This document shows, piece by piece, positions 48,667 to 56,589 of a DNA stretch of 57,869 bases. Both the position numbers and the translations under genes were made by a program. The stretch lies in contig JACPRU010000052.1 in the NCBI GenBank assembly GCA_016189835.1, positions 1 to 57,869 of the forward strand. Direction: 5' to 3'. The notes under the pieces were generated by a model. The model was not told the origin of the DNA, did no database searches, and worked only from the letters and a program-made list of their open reading frames with translations. This DNA comes from Deltaproteobacteria bacterium. Lineage in GTDB: Bacteria > Desulfobacterota > Binatia > JACPRU01. Within the stretch, counting starts at the first letter, position 1. Each line of letters begins with the position of its first letter.

Positions 48667-49719
48667 ATGAGATTCGAGCTCTCGGACGATCAACGGCTGT
48701 TGCGCGATTCGGCGCGCGACTTTCTCGCGGCGGAGTTCCCGCTGGAAGAGACCCAGCGCGTCGTCGAGCACGACCCGCGCGGCTTCGACCCGGCGGCCTG
48801 GGCGCGCCTCGGCGAGATGGGCTACCTGGGGCTGACGTTGCCGGCCGAGGTGGGCGGTCAGCAGCTCGGCGCCGTCGAGCTGGCGATCGTCCTCGAGGAG
48901 ATGGGCCGCGCCTGCGTCCCCGGCCCCTACCTCGACGTGGCGCTCGCCGCCGCGCTGCTCGCCGCGGCGGGGGGCCGGGAGCGGCTGCTCGCCGAGATCG
49001 CCTCGGGCAAGGCAATCGTCACGATCGCCCGGCAAGACGCGGCGTTCGCGGGCGAGGCGCCCTGCGGCATCGAGACCGCGAACGGCAAGCTGCGCGGCCG
49101 CAAGTACTTCGTGCCGTTCGCCGCCGAAGCCCAGGCGCTGCTGGTGACCACGCCCGGGGGCGTCTATCGAACCGACGCGCCGTTCGCCGTCACCCCGCTG
49201 CCGACGCTCGATCCGACGCAGCGCTTCGCGCGCGTCGACTTCGACCATGTCGCCGAGCGGATGGCCGCCGCCGACGTCGTCGCGGGGCTCGAGCCGCTGG
49301 CCGCCGCCGCCGCCGCCGCCATGCTGCTCGGCGTGATGAGCCGCGCCTTCGAGATCACGCTCGATTACGTGAAGACCCGCCAGGCGTTCGGCCGCCCGAT
49401 CGGCTCGTTCCAGGCGCTGCAGCATCGTCTGGCCGACGCGCTGCTGCGGGTCGAGTCCACCCGCTCCGCGGTCTATCGCGCCGCCTGGTGCCTCGACAAC
49501 GCCGACCCCGACGCCGCGCTCGCCGCCGCCAGCGCCAAGGCCTACGCCGGCGACGCCGCCCGGCTGGTCTGCGGTGAATCGATCCAGATGCACGGCGGCA
49601 TCGGGTTCACCTGGGAGCTCGGCCTGCACTTCTTCCTGAAGCGCGCCAAGACGCTCGAGAGCCACTACGGCTCGACCGAGGTGCAGCTCGAGCGCGCGCT
49701 CGCCGCGGCGGGCCTCTAG
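48667..49719 (+). CDS. Acyl-CoA dehydrogenase-like partner (beta-type) subunit
   Basis: A 350-residue acyl-CoA dehydrogenase homologue, shorter than its neighbour. It keeps the N-terminal helical domain (FELSDDQRLLRDSARDFLA), YVKTRQAFGRPIGSFQALQH and IQMHGGIGFTWELGLHFFLKR, but has no Glu at either usual catalytic position (LEPLAAAAAAAMLL in the loop, SHYGSTEVQ at the end). That pattern matches the non-catalytic half of alpha2-beta2 dehydrogenases such as ChsE4-ChsE5. The ATG at 48667 follows the upstream stop by five bases, so the two are probably co-translated. Its stop precedes a perfect palindromic repeat. Confidence 0.9.
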   Translation: MRFELSDDQRLLRDSARDFLAAEFPLEETQRVVEHDPRGFDPAAWARLGEMGYLGLTLPAEVGGQQLGAVELAIVLEEMGRACVPGPYLDVALAAALLAAAGGRERLLAEIASGKAIVTIARQDAAFAGEAPCGIETANGKLRGRKYFVPFAAEAQALLVTTPGGVYRTDAPFAVTPLPTLDPTQRFARVDFDHVAERMAAADVVAGLEPLAAAAAAAMLLGVMSRAFEITLDYVKTRQAFGRPIGSFQALQHRLADALLRVESTRSAVYRAAWCLDNADPDAALAAASAKAYAGDAARLVCGESIQMHGGIGFTWELGLHFFLKRAKTLESHYGSTEVQLERALAAAGL

Positions 49720-49761
49720 CAGGGCGCCCACCGCATCCGCGCCGAGCGGCCTGGGGACGTA

Positions 49762-49805
49762 GGGGTCGGGAGTCTTTTCCCTGTTGGGAAAAGACTCCCG
49801 ACCCC
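49762..49805. repeat. REP-like palindromic element, perfect copy
   Basis: GGGGTCGGGAGTCTTTTCCC, then TGTT, then its exact reverse complement: a 20-bp perfect inverted repeat. It lies between the convergent acyl-CoA dehydrogenase and metal-permease genes and ends one base before the permease stop. The long hairpin could also end transcription on both strands. It matches 13-60 and, partly, 12347-12393. Confidence 0.8.
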
Positions 49806-49806
49806 T

Positions 49807-50673
49807 TTACGACGTCCGCGCCCGGAGCGCGCGCAGACCCGCGACGATCAACAGCGTGACGATCGCCACGCCGACGTCCGTCGGTCCGAGCGGGAGATCG
49901 AGCCGGTAGGCGAGGTAGAAGCCGACGAAGGCCGTGGCCGCGCCGAGGCCGGCGGCGACGGCCGAGAACGTCAGCATGTGGCGCGTCATCAGCCGCGCGG
50001 TGAGCGGCGGGACCACCAGGAAGCCGAACGTCACCAGCGGGCCGGCGGTCATCACGCCGAAGGAGATCGTGACGCCGATCAGCAGATAAAGGACCGCGTC
50101 CCAGAACCCCGCGCGCTTGCCGAGCACGAGCGCCATCTCGCGATCGAAGGAGACCAGCAGCAGCTCCTTGCGGAGCGCCACCAGCGCCACGGCGACCGCG
50201 CCGAGGACGCCGGCGAGCAGCCGCAGGCTGGTTCCCGTGGTCGTGACGATGTCGCCCTTCAAGAGGTGGGTCATCTCGGCCTCGCCGTAGGGATCGGCGG
50301 CGACGAACAGGATGCTCGCCGCGGCCGCGAACGCGTAGGTGACGCCGATGCGGGCCTCGAGCGTCTCCCGGCCCTGGCGCTCGAGCGCGGCCAGCACCAC
50401 CAGGCCGACGAACGCGAAGCCGAGCGAGCCGACAATGGCGAGGAGTCGCTCGGCGGACTCGCCGTGCCGGTGCGCTCCGAGCAGGCTGCGCGAGAGGAAG
50501 GCGAACGCCACTCCGGCCGCGGAGAGCTGCGGCAGGGCCACGCCGAGGAAGATCATGCGGCGCAGCACGAAGTAGACGCCGACCAGCGGGCAGACGAGGC
50601 CGATGAGAATGCTGCCGAGCAGCGCGTCGCGCAGCAGGAAGTCCGGGCTCAACATCTCCCCGAGAGCGGTCAT
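49807..50673 (-). CDS. Metal ABC transporter permease, ZnuB-like
   Basis: A 288-residue inner-membrane permease of the ABC-3 family with about eight helices. The stretch VYFVLRRMIFLGVALPQLSAAGVAFAF and the later TFGFLVVPPLTARLM fit the Znu/Mnt/Sit type. Zinc is most likely, manganese possible. The ATG at 50673 shares one base with the ATPase stop (TGATG) behind GGAGG. It is last in the operon, ending next to a palindromic repeat. Confidence 0.9.
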   Translation of the reverse strand: MTALGEMLSPDFLLRDALLGSILIGLVCPLVGVYFVLRRMIFLGVALPQLSAAGVAFAFLSRSLLGAHRHGESAERLLAIVGSLGFAFVGLVVLAALERQGRETLEARIGVTYAFAAAASILFVAADPYGEAEMTHLLKGDIVTTTGTSLRLLAGVLGAVAVALVALRKELLLVSFDREMALVLGKRAGFWDAVLYLLIGVTISFGVMTAGPLVTFGFLVVPPLTARLMTRHMLTFSAVAAGLGAATAFVGFYLAYRLDLPLGPTDVGVAIVTLLIVAGLRALRARTS

Positions 50674-51395
50674 CACGAGCCTCCGTCCGCGGCAGCCCCG
50701 AACGTCTCCGCGATCCGCTGCGCGGACAACAGGTCGTCGCTGCTCCCCTTGGTCGCGGAGCCATCCGCGACCCGGATCACCGAACGGACGAGCTGGCGGA
50801 CGAGGCGGAGATGATGGCTCACCAGCACGACCGTGAGCTCCCGCTCGCGGTTCAACCGAGCGATGACGTCGACGATCGCCGCCTCGGCGCCGAGGTCGAC
50901 GCCCGCCGTCGGCTCGTCGAGCAACAGGATCTCCGGCTCCACGGCGAGGGCGCGGGCGATCAGCACGCGCTGCTTCTGTCCGCCGGACAGCGCCCAGAAC
51001 GGCTGCTCCGCGCTCTGCGCGAGCCCGACCGCGGCCAGACACTCCGCTGCGAGCCCGCGCCGGCGCCGTCCCACCGGCCACAGCGGCGGAACGCGCGCTG
51101 CTGCAGCCATGAGGACCACCTCGTAAGCCGTGAGCGGAAAGATCGGATCGAGCGACTCCTTTTGCGGTACGTATCCGGGCGGCGAGGCTCGACGGTCGAA
51201 GCCGTAGTCGATGCGGCCGCCGAACGGCGAGATGAGGCCGAGCATGCCGCGGAACAGCGTCGTCTTCCCCGCCCCGTTCGGCCCGATCAGCGCGACGAAC
51301 TCGCCGCGCTCGATGACGAAGGAGACGTCGCGCAAGACCGTTCGGCCGGCATAGCCGAGGCTGACGCCGGACAGGTGAAGACTTGCGGTGGTCAT
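50673..51395 (-). CDS. Metal ABC transporter ATPase, ZnuC-like
   Basis: A 240-residue ATPase: Walker A LIGPNGAGKTTLF, Q-loop YVPQKESLDPIFPLTAYE, signature ALSGGQKQRVLIARAL, Walker B ILLLDEPTAGVD and H-loop VLVSHHL. YVPQ...FPLTAYEVV is typical of the ZnuC/MntB branch. The ATG at 51395 overlaps the stop of the binding-protein gene (ATGA). Confidence 0.93.
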   Translation of the reverse strand: MTTASLHLSGVSLGYAGRTVLRDVSFVIERGEFVALIGPNGAGKTTLFRGMLGLISPFGGRIDYGFDRRASPPGYVPQKESLDPIFPLTAYEVVLMAAAARVPPLWPVGRRRRGLAAECLAAVGLAQSAEQPFWALSGGQKQRVLIARALAVEPEILLLDEPTAGVDLGAEAAIVDVIARLNRERELTVVLVSHHLRLVRQLVRSVIRVADGSATKGSSDDLLSAQRIAETFGAAADGGS

Positions 51396-52327
51396 CGCGT
51401 CGCCCCCGTCTGCCCGAGCGCCGCGGCGACCTGGCGCACGTCGTAGTCGATCAACGCGAGGTAGTCCGGCCGGTCCTGGCCGTCCGGCATGGCGGGCAGC
51501 ACGAGCACCCGCGCGCCGGTGTGCTGCGCGACGAAATCCGGATTGCCCCGTTCGCGGAACGGCTCGATCACGATCAGGCGGACTTGCTCGGCGCGCATCT
51601 TGGGGACCAGCTCCGTGAGGTGGGTCGGCGACGGCGGGATGCCGGGCTTCGGCTCCAGCGTGTCGACGACCTGCATCCCGAAACGCTGGAAGAAGTAGTC
51701 GAAGTCCTTGTGGTAGGTGACGACCTTCGTGCCTCTCAGCGGCGCGAGCGTCGCCTGCCAGTCGGCGAGCGCGGCGTCGACCGCCTCGCGGAACGCGCGC
51801 AGACCCGCCTCGTAGTCGGAGCACCGCGTGCGATCGACCGCGCAGAAGGCCGTCCGGATGCTCTCGGCCACCGTCTTGGCCGCCACCGGATCGAGCATGA
51901 AGTGGGGATTGCCCTGCGGATGGACGTCCCCCATCGAGCGATCGAGCTGCGTGGCCACCTCCAACAAGGCAAGCCCCTGCGCGGCGAAGACCCGGCCCGG
52001 AGCGCCGGCCGAGATGCGCGGGTTGCGGGCGCCTTCGAGAAGCGGCGGCAGCCAGCCGGCCTCGAGCGACGCGCCGCCCTCGATCAGCACGTCGGCCTGG
52101 TTGACGACGCGGATGAAGCTCGGCTTGGCGTCGACGAAGTGTGGGTCCTCGGCGGGACGGGCGAGCGCCGTGACTTCGACGTCGTCTCCGCCGACCGCAC
52201 GGGCCACCGCGGCGAGGTCGGCGGTGGTCGCGACCACCTTGAGCTCGTCGGCGGGGTACGACGGCGTCGAGAAGAGCGCCACGAGCGCGAGAAGCGGAAC
52301 GAACGATCGCCGGATCGTGGTCCTCAT
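51392..52327 (-). CDS. Periplasmic metal-binding protein, ZnuA-like
   Basis: Cluster A-I solute-binding protein, 311 residues, with a Sec signal (RSFVPLLALVALFSTPSYPA). Expected metal ligands are His in the EDPHFVD segment, His in GNPHFMLDP and His in YHKDFDYFFQRFG. The His/Asp-rich flexible loop common in zinc-specific ZnuA is absent, so Zn or Mn cannot be decided. The start at 52327 follows GGGAGA. It lies between the outer-membrane protein (17-bp gap) and the ATPase. Confidence 0.9.
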   Translation of the reverse strand: MRTTIRRSFVPLLALVALFSTPSYPADELKVVATTADLAAVARAVGGDDVEVTALARPAEDPHFVDAKPSFIRVVNQADVLIEGGASLEAGWLPPLLEGARNPRISAGAPGRVFAAQGLALLEVATQLDRSMGDVHPQGNPHFMLDPVAAKTVAESIRTAFCAVDRTRCSDYEAGLRAFREAVDAALADWQATLAPLRGTKVVTYHKDFDYFFQRFGMQVVDTLEPKPGIPPSPTHLTELVPKMRAEQVRLIVIEPFRERGNPDFVAQHTGARVLVLPAMPDGQDRPDYLALIDYDVRQVAAALGQTGATR

Positions 52328-52344
52328 GGGGTCTCTCCCGTCGC

Positions 52345-53775
52345 TCAAAACTTGTGGGCGGCGTGAGCGCCGAGCAGGAACTCGACCTGCGTCCACACGG
52401 AGCTGTCGCTGCCGAGGATCTGACCGTGGTCGTAATCGTACTGAAGGCGGATCTTCGAGAACTCGGTGAGGTGGAAGGTCAGGTTCGGAGCGATGCGATA
52501 GCGGTCGGCGCGATTCTCGTCGGGCCGGAACGCGCCGCGGCCGCCGGTCACCCAATCGCCGCGCAGCCCGGCCACCCAGCGCTGCGTGAAGCCGTAGAGC
52601 ACCTGGGAATAGAGGCCCCAGTCGTAGAGGCTCTCCCGCGGCAGCTCGAGCGGCGGGAGGTCCGGGGCGGCGGGGTCCCGGATCTCCGCCGCGCCGGCCT
52701 CGTAGCGCCGCCCGAGCAGCTCCGTCTGCCACGACAGGAACGGGAAGCCGCCGGATTGCCACGCGGGCTTCCACTTCCAGTAGAGGTCGCCGCCGTAGAT
52801 CTGCGTCCTGGTGGAGGTTCCGGAGGCGTTCGGCCCGAACGCCCCGGAGAGTCCGGCGACGAGCGCCTGGGAGTCGCTGAGGTCGAACGAGGCGACGTAG
52901 CGCGGCGCGAGCAGCAGATCCCAGGGGCCGCGCACCGGCCGGTCCGCGGCCGGGCGCCCGAACAGCGCCGCCTCCTCGGTGTTGCGGAAGCTGAACGCCG
53001 TCCCGCCCTGGCTGTTCTGCACGGCGAGGAAGAGCTCGGAGTAGAAGGGCGTCGGCGCGAGCCAGGAGGCGCGAGCCCCTGGATTGCGCAGCCCCTCGGG
53101 CCCGAGCATCCGACCGATCACCAGCGGCTGATCGACGAAGTCCCAGGCATGCGGATGCTGCTGATTCAGTCGGCCGAACTCGGTGAAGAACTGACCGGCC
53201 TTCACTTGCAGGTTCCACGGCAGCGACGCCGTGGTGAGATAGACCTCCTCCAACTCCACCTCGGTCTCGTTGTCCTCGTTCAGCTTGAAGACGATATCCG
53301 CCACGCCCTGGAAGTACGGATCGACCGCACCGTCGAGAAAGATCTCCTCGTTCGGCAACGTGAACCCGCGCTCGATCGGGTCGTGGTCACCGCGCTGGAG
53401 GGCGGTGACCTCGCGATTCGTCGACCAGCCGAAGTCGACCAGCGCGTCGAACGACAGATTGAGGTACCCGCGCGCCCCCGAGAGCAGTGCCATCGGTTGC
53501 GCCGGGGACCAGGGCGCGCGCGGCGGAGGCGCCGGGACGGCCGCGAGCGCCGCGGGCGGCGGAGCCGGAGGCGGCGCCGAGGCCGCGCCGGCGCGCTCCT
53601 CGAGCTGCTTCAGCTTCTCCTCGAGCGCGCGCATCTGGCGCCTCACGTCCTCGATCTCCCGGCGCAGATCGGCGACGACGCCGCGGTCCTCGCCGACGGC
53701 GATTGGTGGGGACCAGAACACGAGCACGGCGACCGAGATCGCCGCGCCCACTCTCACGTTCGAACGCGCACGCAT
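52345..53775 (-). CDS. Outer-membrane porin-like protein of the metal operon
   Basis: A 476-residue protein: signal peptide (VGAAISVAVLVFWSPPIAVG), periplasmic coiled coil (VVADLRREIEDVRRQMRALE), a Pro/Ala linker, then a beta-barrel with many aromatic girdle residues ending TQVEFLLGAHAAHKF. The coiled coil plus barrel recalls trimeric porins of the phosphate-selective type. Its place ahead of the binding-protein gene suggests it lets a metal or metal chelate cross the outer membrane. A strong GGGAGGAGGAG precedes the ATG at 53775. Confidence 0.8.
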   Translation of the reverse strand: MRARSNVRVGAAISVAVLVFWSPPIAVGEDRGVVADLRREIEDVRRQMRALEEKLKQLEERAGAASAPPPAPPPAALAAVPAPPPRAPWSPAQPMALLSGARGYLNLSFDALVDFGWSTNREVTALQRGDHDPIERGFTLPNEEIFLDGAVDPYFQGVADIVFKLNEDNETEVELEEVYLTTASLPWNLQVKAGQFFTEFGRLNQQHPHAWDFVDQPLVIGRMLGPEGLRNPGARASWLAPTPFYSELFLAVQNSQGGTAFSFRNTEEAALFGRPAADRPVRGPWDLLLAPRYVASFDLSDSQALVAGLSGAFGPNASGTSTRTQIYGGDLYWKWKPAWQSGGFPFLSWQTELLGRRYEAGAAEIRDPAAPDLPPLELPRESLYDWGLYSQVLYGFTQRWVAGLRGDWVTGGRGAFRPDENRADRYRIAPNLTFHLTEFSKIRLQYDYDHGQILGSDSSVWTQVEFLLGAHAAHKF

Positions 53776-53855
53776 CGACTCCTCCTCCCGGGATCCAGGG
53801 CGGTCGCATCGCCGCGGTCCGGGCGCGCGTGGGCGCTGGGGGGAGCCGCGACGGG

Positions 53856-54158
53856 CTACACGCTGGTGCTGGGGGCGGAGAGCGGAGGGGCCCGGCCGCT
53901 GTGCGGGGAGCGATGCCGGTGGACGGGCGCGGCGGCGGGCGCGAGAGCGGCGACGCCCTCGGCGCCGGCCGCAGCCGCCAGAGCGAGCAGCGGCACCGGC
54001 GCCGCCGGCGAGTGGTGCGCGGCCACACAGACGGCGCAGGGACGCACCACGTCTCTGCTGGCGTGGCTGTGACCGCGCTCGAAGAACGGGACCAGCAGCA
54101 ACGCGGCGAGCACGATCGCGCCGACGACGTACGCGCAGCGCTGACGCGGGGCGGTCAT
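53856..54158 (-). CDS. Small His/Cys-rich membrane protein
   Basis: A 100-residue protein with one N-terminal transmembrane helix (YVVGAIVLAALLLVPFF) and then a periplasmic segment with clustered potential metal ligands: ERGHSHASRDVVRPCAVC and AAHHSPA. A second hydrophobic Ala-rich stretch and a His/Arg tail follow. It resembles small DUF2946-like proteins near metal-uptake genes; the assignment is weak. It is first in the operon, so a role in binding or sensing the metal is plausible. Confidence 0.65.
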   Translation of the reverse strand: MTAPRQRCAYVVGAIVLAALLLVPFFERGHSHASRDVVRPCAVCVAAHHSPAAPVPLLALAAAAGAEGVAALAPAAAPVHRHRSPHSGRAPPLSAPSTSV

Positions 54159-54167
54159 CGAGTCGGT

Positions 54168-54196
54168 CGGATAACAGCGGCTCCCGGGGCTGTCAA
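54168..54196 (-). promoter_or_regulatory. Promoter of the metal-uptake operon
   Basis: Minus-strand TTGACA (54196-54191) and TATCCG (54173-54168), 17 bases apart, lie just ahead of the His/Cys-rich gene, whose ATG is about nine bases after the -10. A GATC-core repeat array starts directly upstream of the -35. Confidence 0.4.
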
Positions 54197-54248
54197 TCGG
54201 CGATCACGACACGGCGATCACCGGCGATCACCGCCCGGCGATCGCCGT
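54197..54248. repeat. GATC-core repeat array beside the metal-operon promoter
   Basis: Four closely spaced copies of CGGCGATCAC/GGCGATCGCC occur within about 50 bases, starting five bases from the minus-strand -35. The core also occurs, in the opposite sense, in the 28-bp array at 10619-10724. Confidence 0.6.
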
Positions 54249-54334
54249 TCGGGGACGGCGCCGAGCCGGCGAACCCCGTTGATTCCGGCGAAGCCGAGGC
54301 GTGCGCTTGCCCTTCACGAGCGGACGGATGTCGC

Positions 54335-54390
54335 CGGGGTCCCACCGTCGGGGTCCCACCTTGCGCATCGCGTTAGCGGCACGCTAAGAG
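54335..54390 (+). promoter_or_regulatory. Promoter/operator region of the crotonyl-CoA gene
   Basis: CGGGGTCCCACC occurs twice (54335-54346 and 54349-54360) immediately before TTGCGC (54361-54366). After 18 bases comes TAAGAG (54385-54390). The spacer and -10 contain the palindrome TTAGCG-GCA-CGCTAA (54373-54387). This suggests a promoter with both tandem upstream sites and an overlapping operator. The -10 match is weak. Confidence 0.4.
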
Positions 54391-54429
54391 GTCTCCTGTT
54401 CTCAGCTCCTCGCGTCGAGGGAGGGCTCG

Positions 54430-55677
54430 GTGAAGGACATCGTCGAGGTCGGGCAGGCGCCGCCGCTCGGTCAGGTGCCGAAGCAGATGTATGCGCAGGT
54501 GATCCGCCAGGATCGCTTCGGCGTGCCCACCAAGGCGTTCCAGATCGAGAAGATCGGCGTCCCGGACCTCGAGCCCGACGAGGTGCTGGTCTACGTGATG
54601 GCCGCCGGCATCAACTACAACAACGTGTGGGCGGCGCTCGGCATCCCGGTCGACGTCGTCAAGGCGCGCCAGCGCGCGGGCGAGAAGGAGGACTTCCACA
54701 TCGGCGGCTCGGACGCCTCCGGGATCGTCTACAAGGTCGGCGCGGACGTGAAGAACCTCAAGGTCGGCGACCACGTCGTCGTCCACTGCGGCATGTGGGA
54801 CCGCGATTGCCCGACCGTGAAGGCCGGCACCGACCCGATGTTCAGCACGACGTTCCGCATCTGGGGTTACGAATCGAACTGGGGGAGCTTCGCGCAGTTC
54901 GCCAAGGTGCAGGCGCACCAGTGCCTGCCGAAGCCGAAGCACCTCACCTGGGAGGCGGCGGCGGCGTACATGCTGGTCGGCGCGACCGCGTATCGCATGC
55001 TGCACGGCTGGCCGCCGCATGCCGTGCGGGCGGGTGACGTGGTGCTGGTGTGGGGCGGCGCCGGCGGGCTCGGCTGCCAGGCGATCCAGATCGTTCGCGC
55101 CGCCGGCGCGATCCCGGTCGCGGTGGTCTCCTCCGAAGAGAAGATCGAGTACTGCAAGTCGCTCGGCGCCCGCGGCTGCATCATTCGCAAGCAGTTCGAC
55201 CACTGGGGGATGCTGCCGCACTGGAAGGACGACGCCGCCTACGCCAAGTGGCTGAAGGGCGCGCGCGCCTTCGGCGCGGCGCTGTGGGAGGCGGTCGGCG
55301 AGCGCAAGAGCCCGCGCATCGTCTTCGAGCATCCCGGCGAGGACACCGTCCCGACCTCGGTCTTCGTCTGCGACACCGGCGGCATGGTGGTGATCTGCGC
55401 GGGCACGACCGGCTACAACGCTACGCTCGATCTGCGCTACCACTGGATGCGCCAGAAGCGCTTCCAGGGATCGCATTTCGCCAACGACGCGCAGGCCGAG
55501 GGGCTCAACCGCCTGGTGATCGACGGCAAGGTCGACCCCTGCCTGTCGCGCACGTTCTCCTTCCAGGAGGTCCCGCAGGCGCACCAGCTGATGTACGAGA
55601 ACCGCCATCCGCACGGCAACATGGCGATCCTGGTGGGCGCGCCACGCGAGGGCCTGAAGGACGCCCCCCTCGCGTAG
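54430..55677 (+). CDS. ccr: Crotonyl-CoA carboxylase/reductase
   Basis: NADPH-dependent reductive carboxylase turning crotonyl-CoA into ethylmalonyl-CoA, a medium-chain dehydrogenase relative; 415 residues. The sequence follows the family closely: [74 protein letters not shown], the nucleotide loop [16 protein letters not shown], and [16 protein letters not shown]. It starts the ethylmalonyl-CoA pathway or supplies polyketide extender units; no other pathway gene is adjacent. The GTG start at 54430 has GGAGGG six bases upstream. Confidence 0.94.
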   Translation: MKDIVEVGQAPPLGQVPKQMYAQVIRQDRFGVPTKAFQIEKIGVPDLEPDEVLVYVMAAGINYNNVWAALGIPVDVVKARQRAGEKEDFHIGGSDASGIVYKVGADVKNLKVGDHVVVHCGMWDRDCPTVKAGTDPMFSTTFRIWGYESNWGSFAQFAKVQAHQCLPKPKHLTWEAAAAYMLVGATAYRMLHGWPPHAVRAGDVVLVWGGAGGLGCQAIQIVRAAGAIPVAVVSSEEKIEYCKSLGARGCIIRKQFDHWGMLPHWKDDAAYAKWLKGARAFGAALWEAVGERKSPRIVFEHPGEDTVPTSVFVCDTGGMVVICAGTTGYNATLDLRYHWMRQKRFQGSHFANDAQAEGLNRLVIDGKVDPCLSRTFSFQEVPQAHQLMYENRHPHGNMAILVGAPREGLKDAPLA

Positions 55678-55749
55678 GCCCCGCCTCCGCCCACTCAACG
55701 CGCGGTCCCCGCGCGTCGACCGAGAGCGTCGCGGGCGGCGCCGACGAGC

Positions 55750-56556
55750 CTACGCGGCTCCGGTCAGGACGAGCGCGACGACCCCCGCCGCCAGCGCGAA
55801 GCGATAGAGCACGAACGGCAGATAGCTGCGCAGCCGCACGTAGCGGATGAGCCCGCCGATGGCGGCGAATCCGGCCACGGCCGAGGCGAGGATCGCCAGC
55901 AGCTGCGCCGGGTCCTGCGCGACGGCGAGCAGCGCGTTCAGCTTGATCAGCGCCGCCCCGGCGATCACCGGCGTCGACAGCAGGAAGGAGAACCGCGCCG
56001 AGGTCTCGCGACCCGCGCCGAGCAGGCGCGCCGCGGTGATCGTGATCCCCGACCGCGACACGCCGGGCACGATCGCCGCGGCCTGCGCGAGGCCGATCCA
56101 CAGCGCCCCGCGCCACGGGATGGCGTGCACCTCGTCCCGTAGATCGGGCTGTCGGTCCGCCCAGTAGAGCAGCACGCCGAGGCTGGCGAGCGTGCCGGCG
56201 ATCAACAGCGGGGCGCGGAACGCCTCCTCGGCCTGGTGCTCGAATAGCATGCCGACGATTCCCGCCGGGATCGACGCGACGACGATCTTCCAGAACAGCG
56301 CCGCCTTCTCGCTGGCGGCCAGCGACCCCTCGCCGAGGCTCGCCGCGGCGGCGGCCGCGAGCTCCCACCAGTCGCGCCAGAAGTACCACAGCACGGCAAG
56401 CAGCGTGCCGAGGTGCAGCGCCACGTCGAAGCCGAGGCCCGGGTCCCGCCAGCCCAGAGCCCACGGCAGCAGCACGAGGTGCGCCGAGCTCGACACCGGC
56501 AGGAACTCGGTGAGCCCCTGCATGGCGCCGTAGAGCAAGCCCTCGAGATGCGTCAT
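55750..56556 (-). CDS. uppP: Undecaprenyl-diphosphatase
   Basis: Membrane enzyme that recycles the undecaprenyl carrier for peptidoglycan and O-antigen synthesis, 268 residues from the ATG at 56556. Active-site motifs LTEFLPVSSSAHLVL and PGVSRSGITITAARLLG are intact, with about eight membrane segments. Homologues also give bacitracin resistance. It follows the CCA-enzyme gene by 33 bp on the same strand and is divergent from nothing nearby; ccr converges on it. Confidence 0.94.
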   Translation of the reverse strand: MTHLEGLLYGAMQGLTEFLPVSSSAHLVLLPWALGWRDPGLGFDVALHLGTLLAVLWYFWRDWWELAAAAAASLGEGSLAASEKAALFWKIVVASIPAGIVGMLFEHQAEEAFRAPLLIAGTLASLGVLLYWADRQPDLRDEVHAIPWRGALWIGLAQAAAIVPGVSRSGITITAARLLGAGRETSARFSFLLSTPVIAGAALIKLNALLAVAQDPAQLLAILASAVAGFAAIGGLIRYVRLRSYLPFVLYRFALAAGVVALVLTGAA

Positions 56557-56589
56557 GGCCCGGCGTCTTTCCACGCCGTGCCCGAGGCG

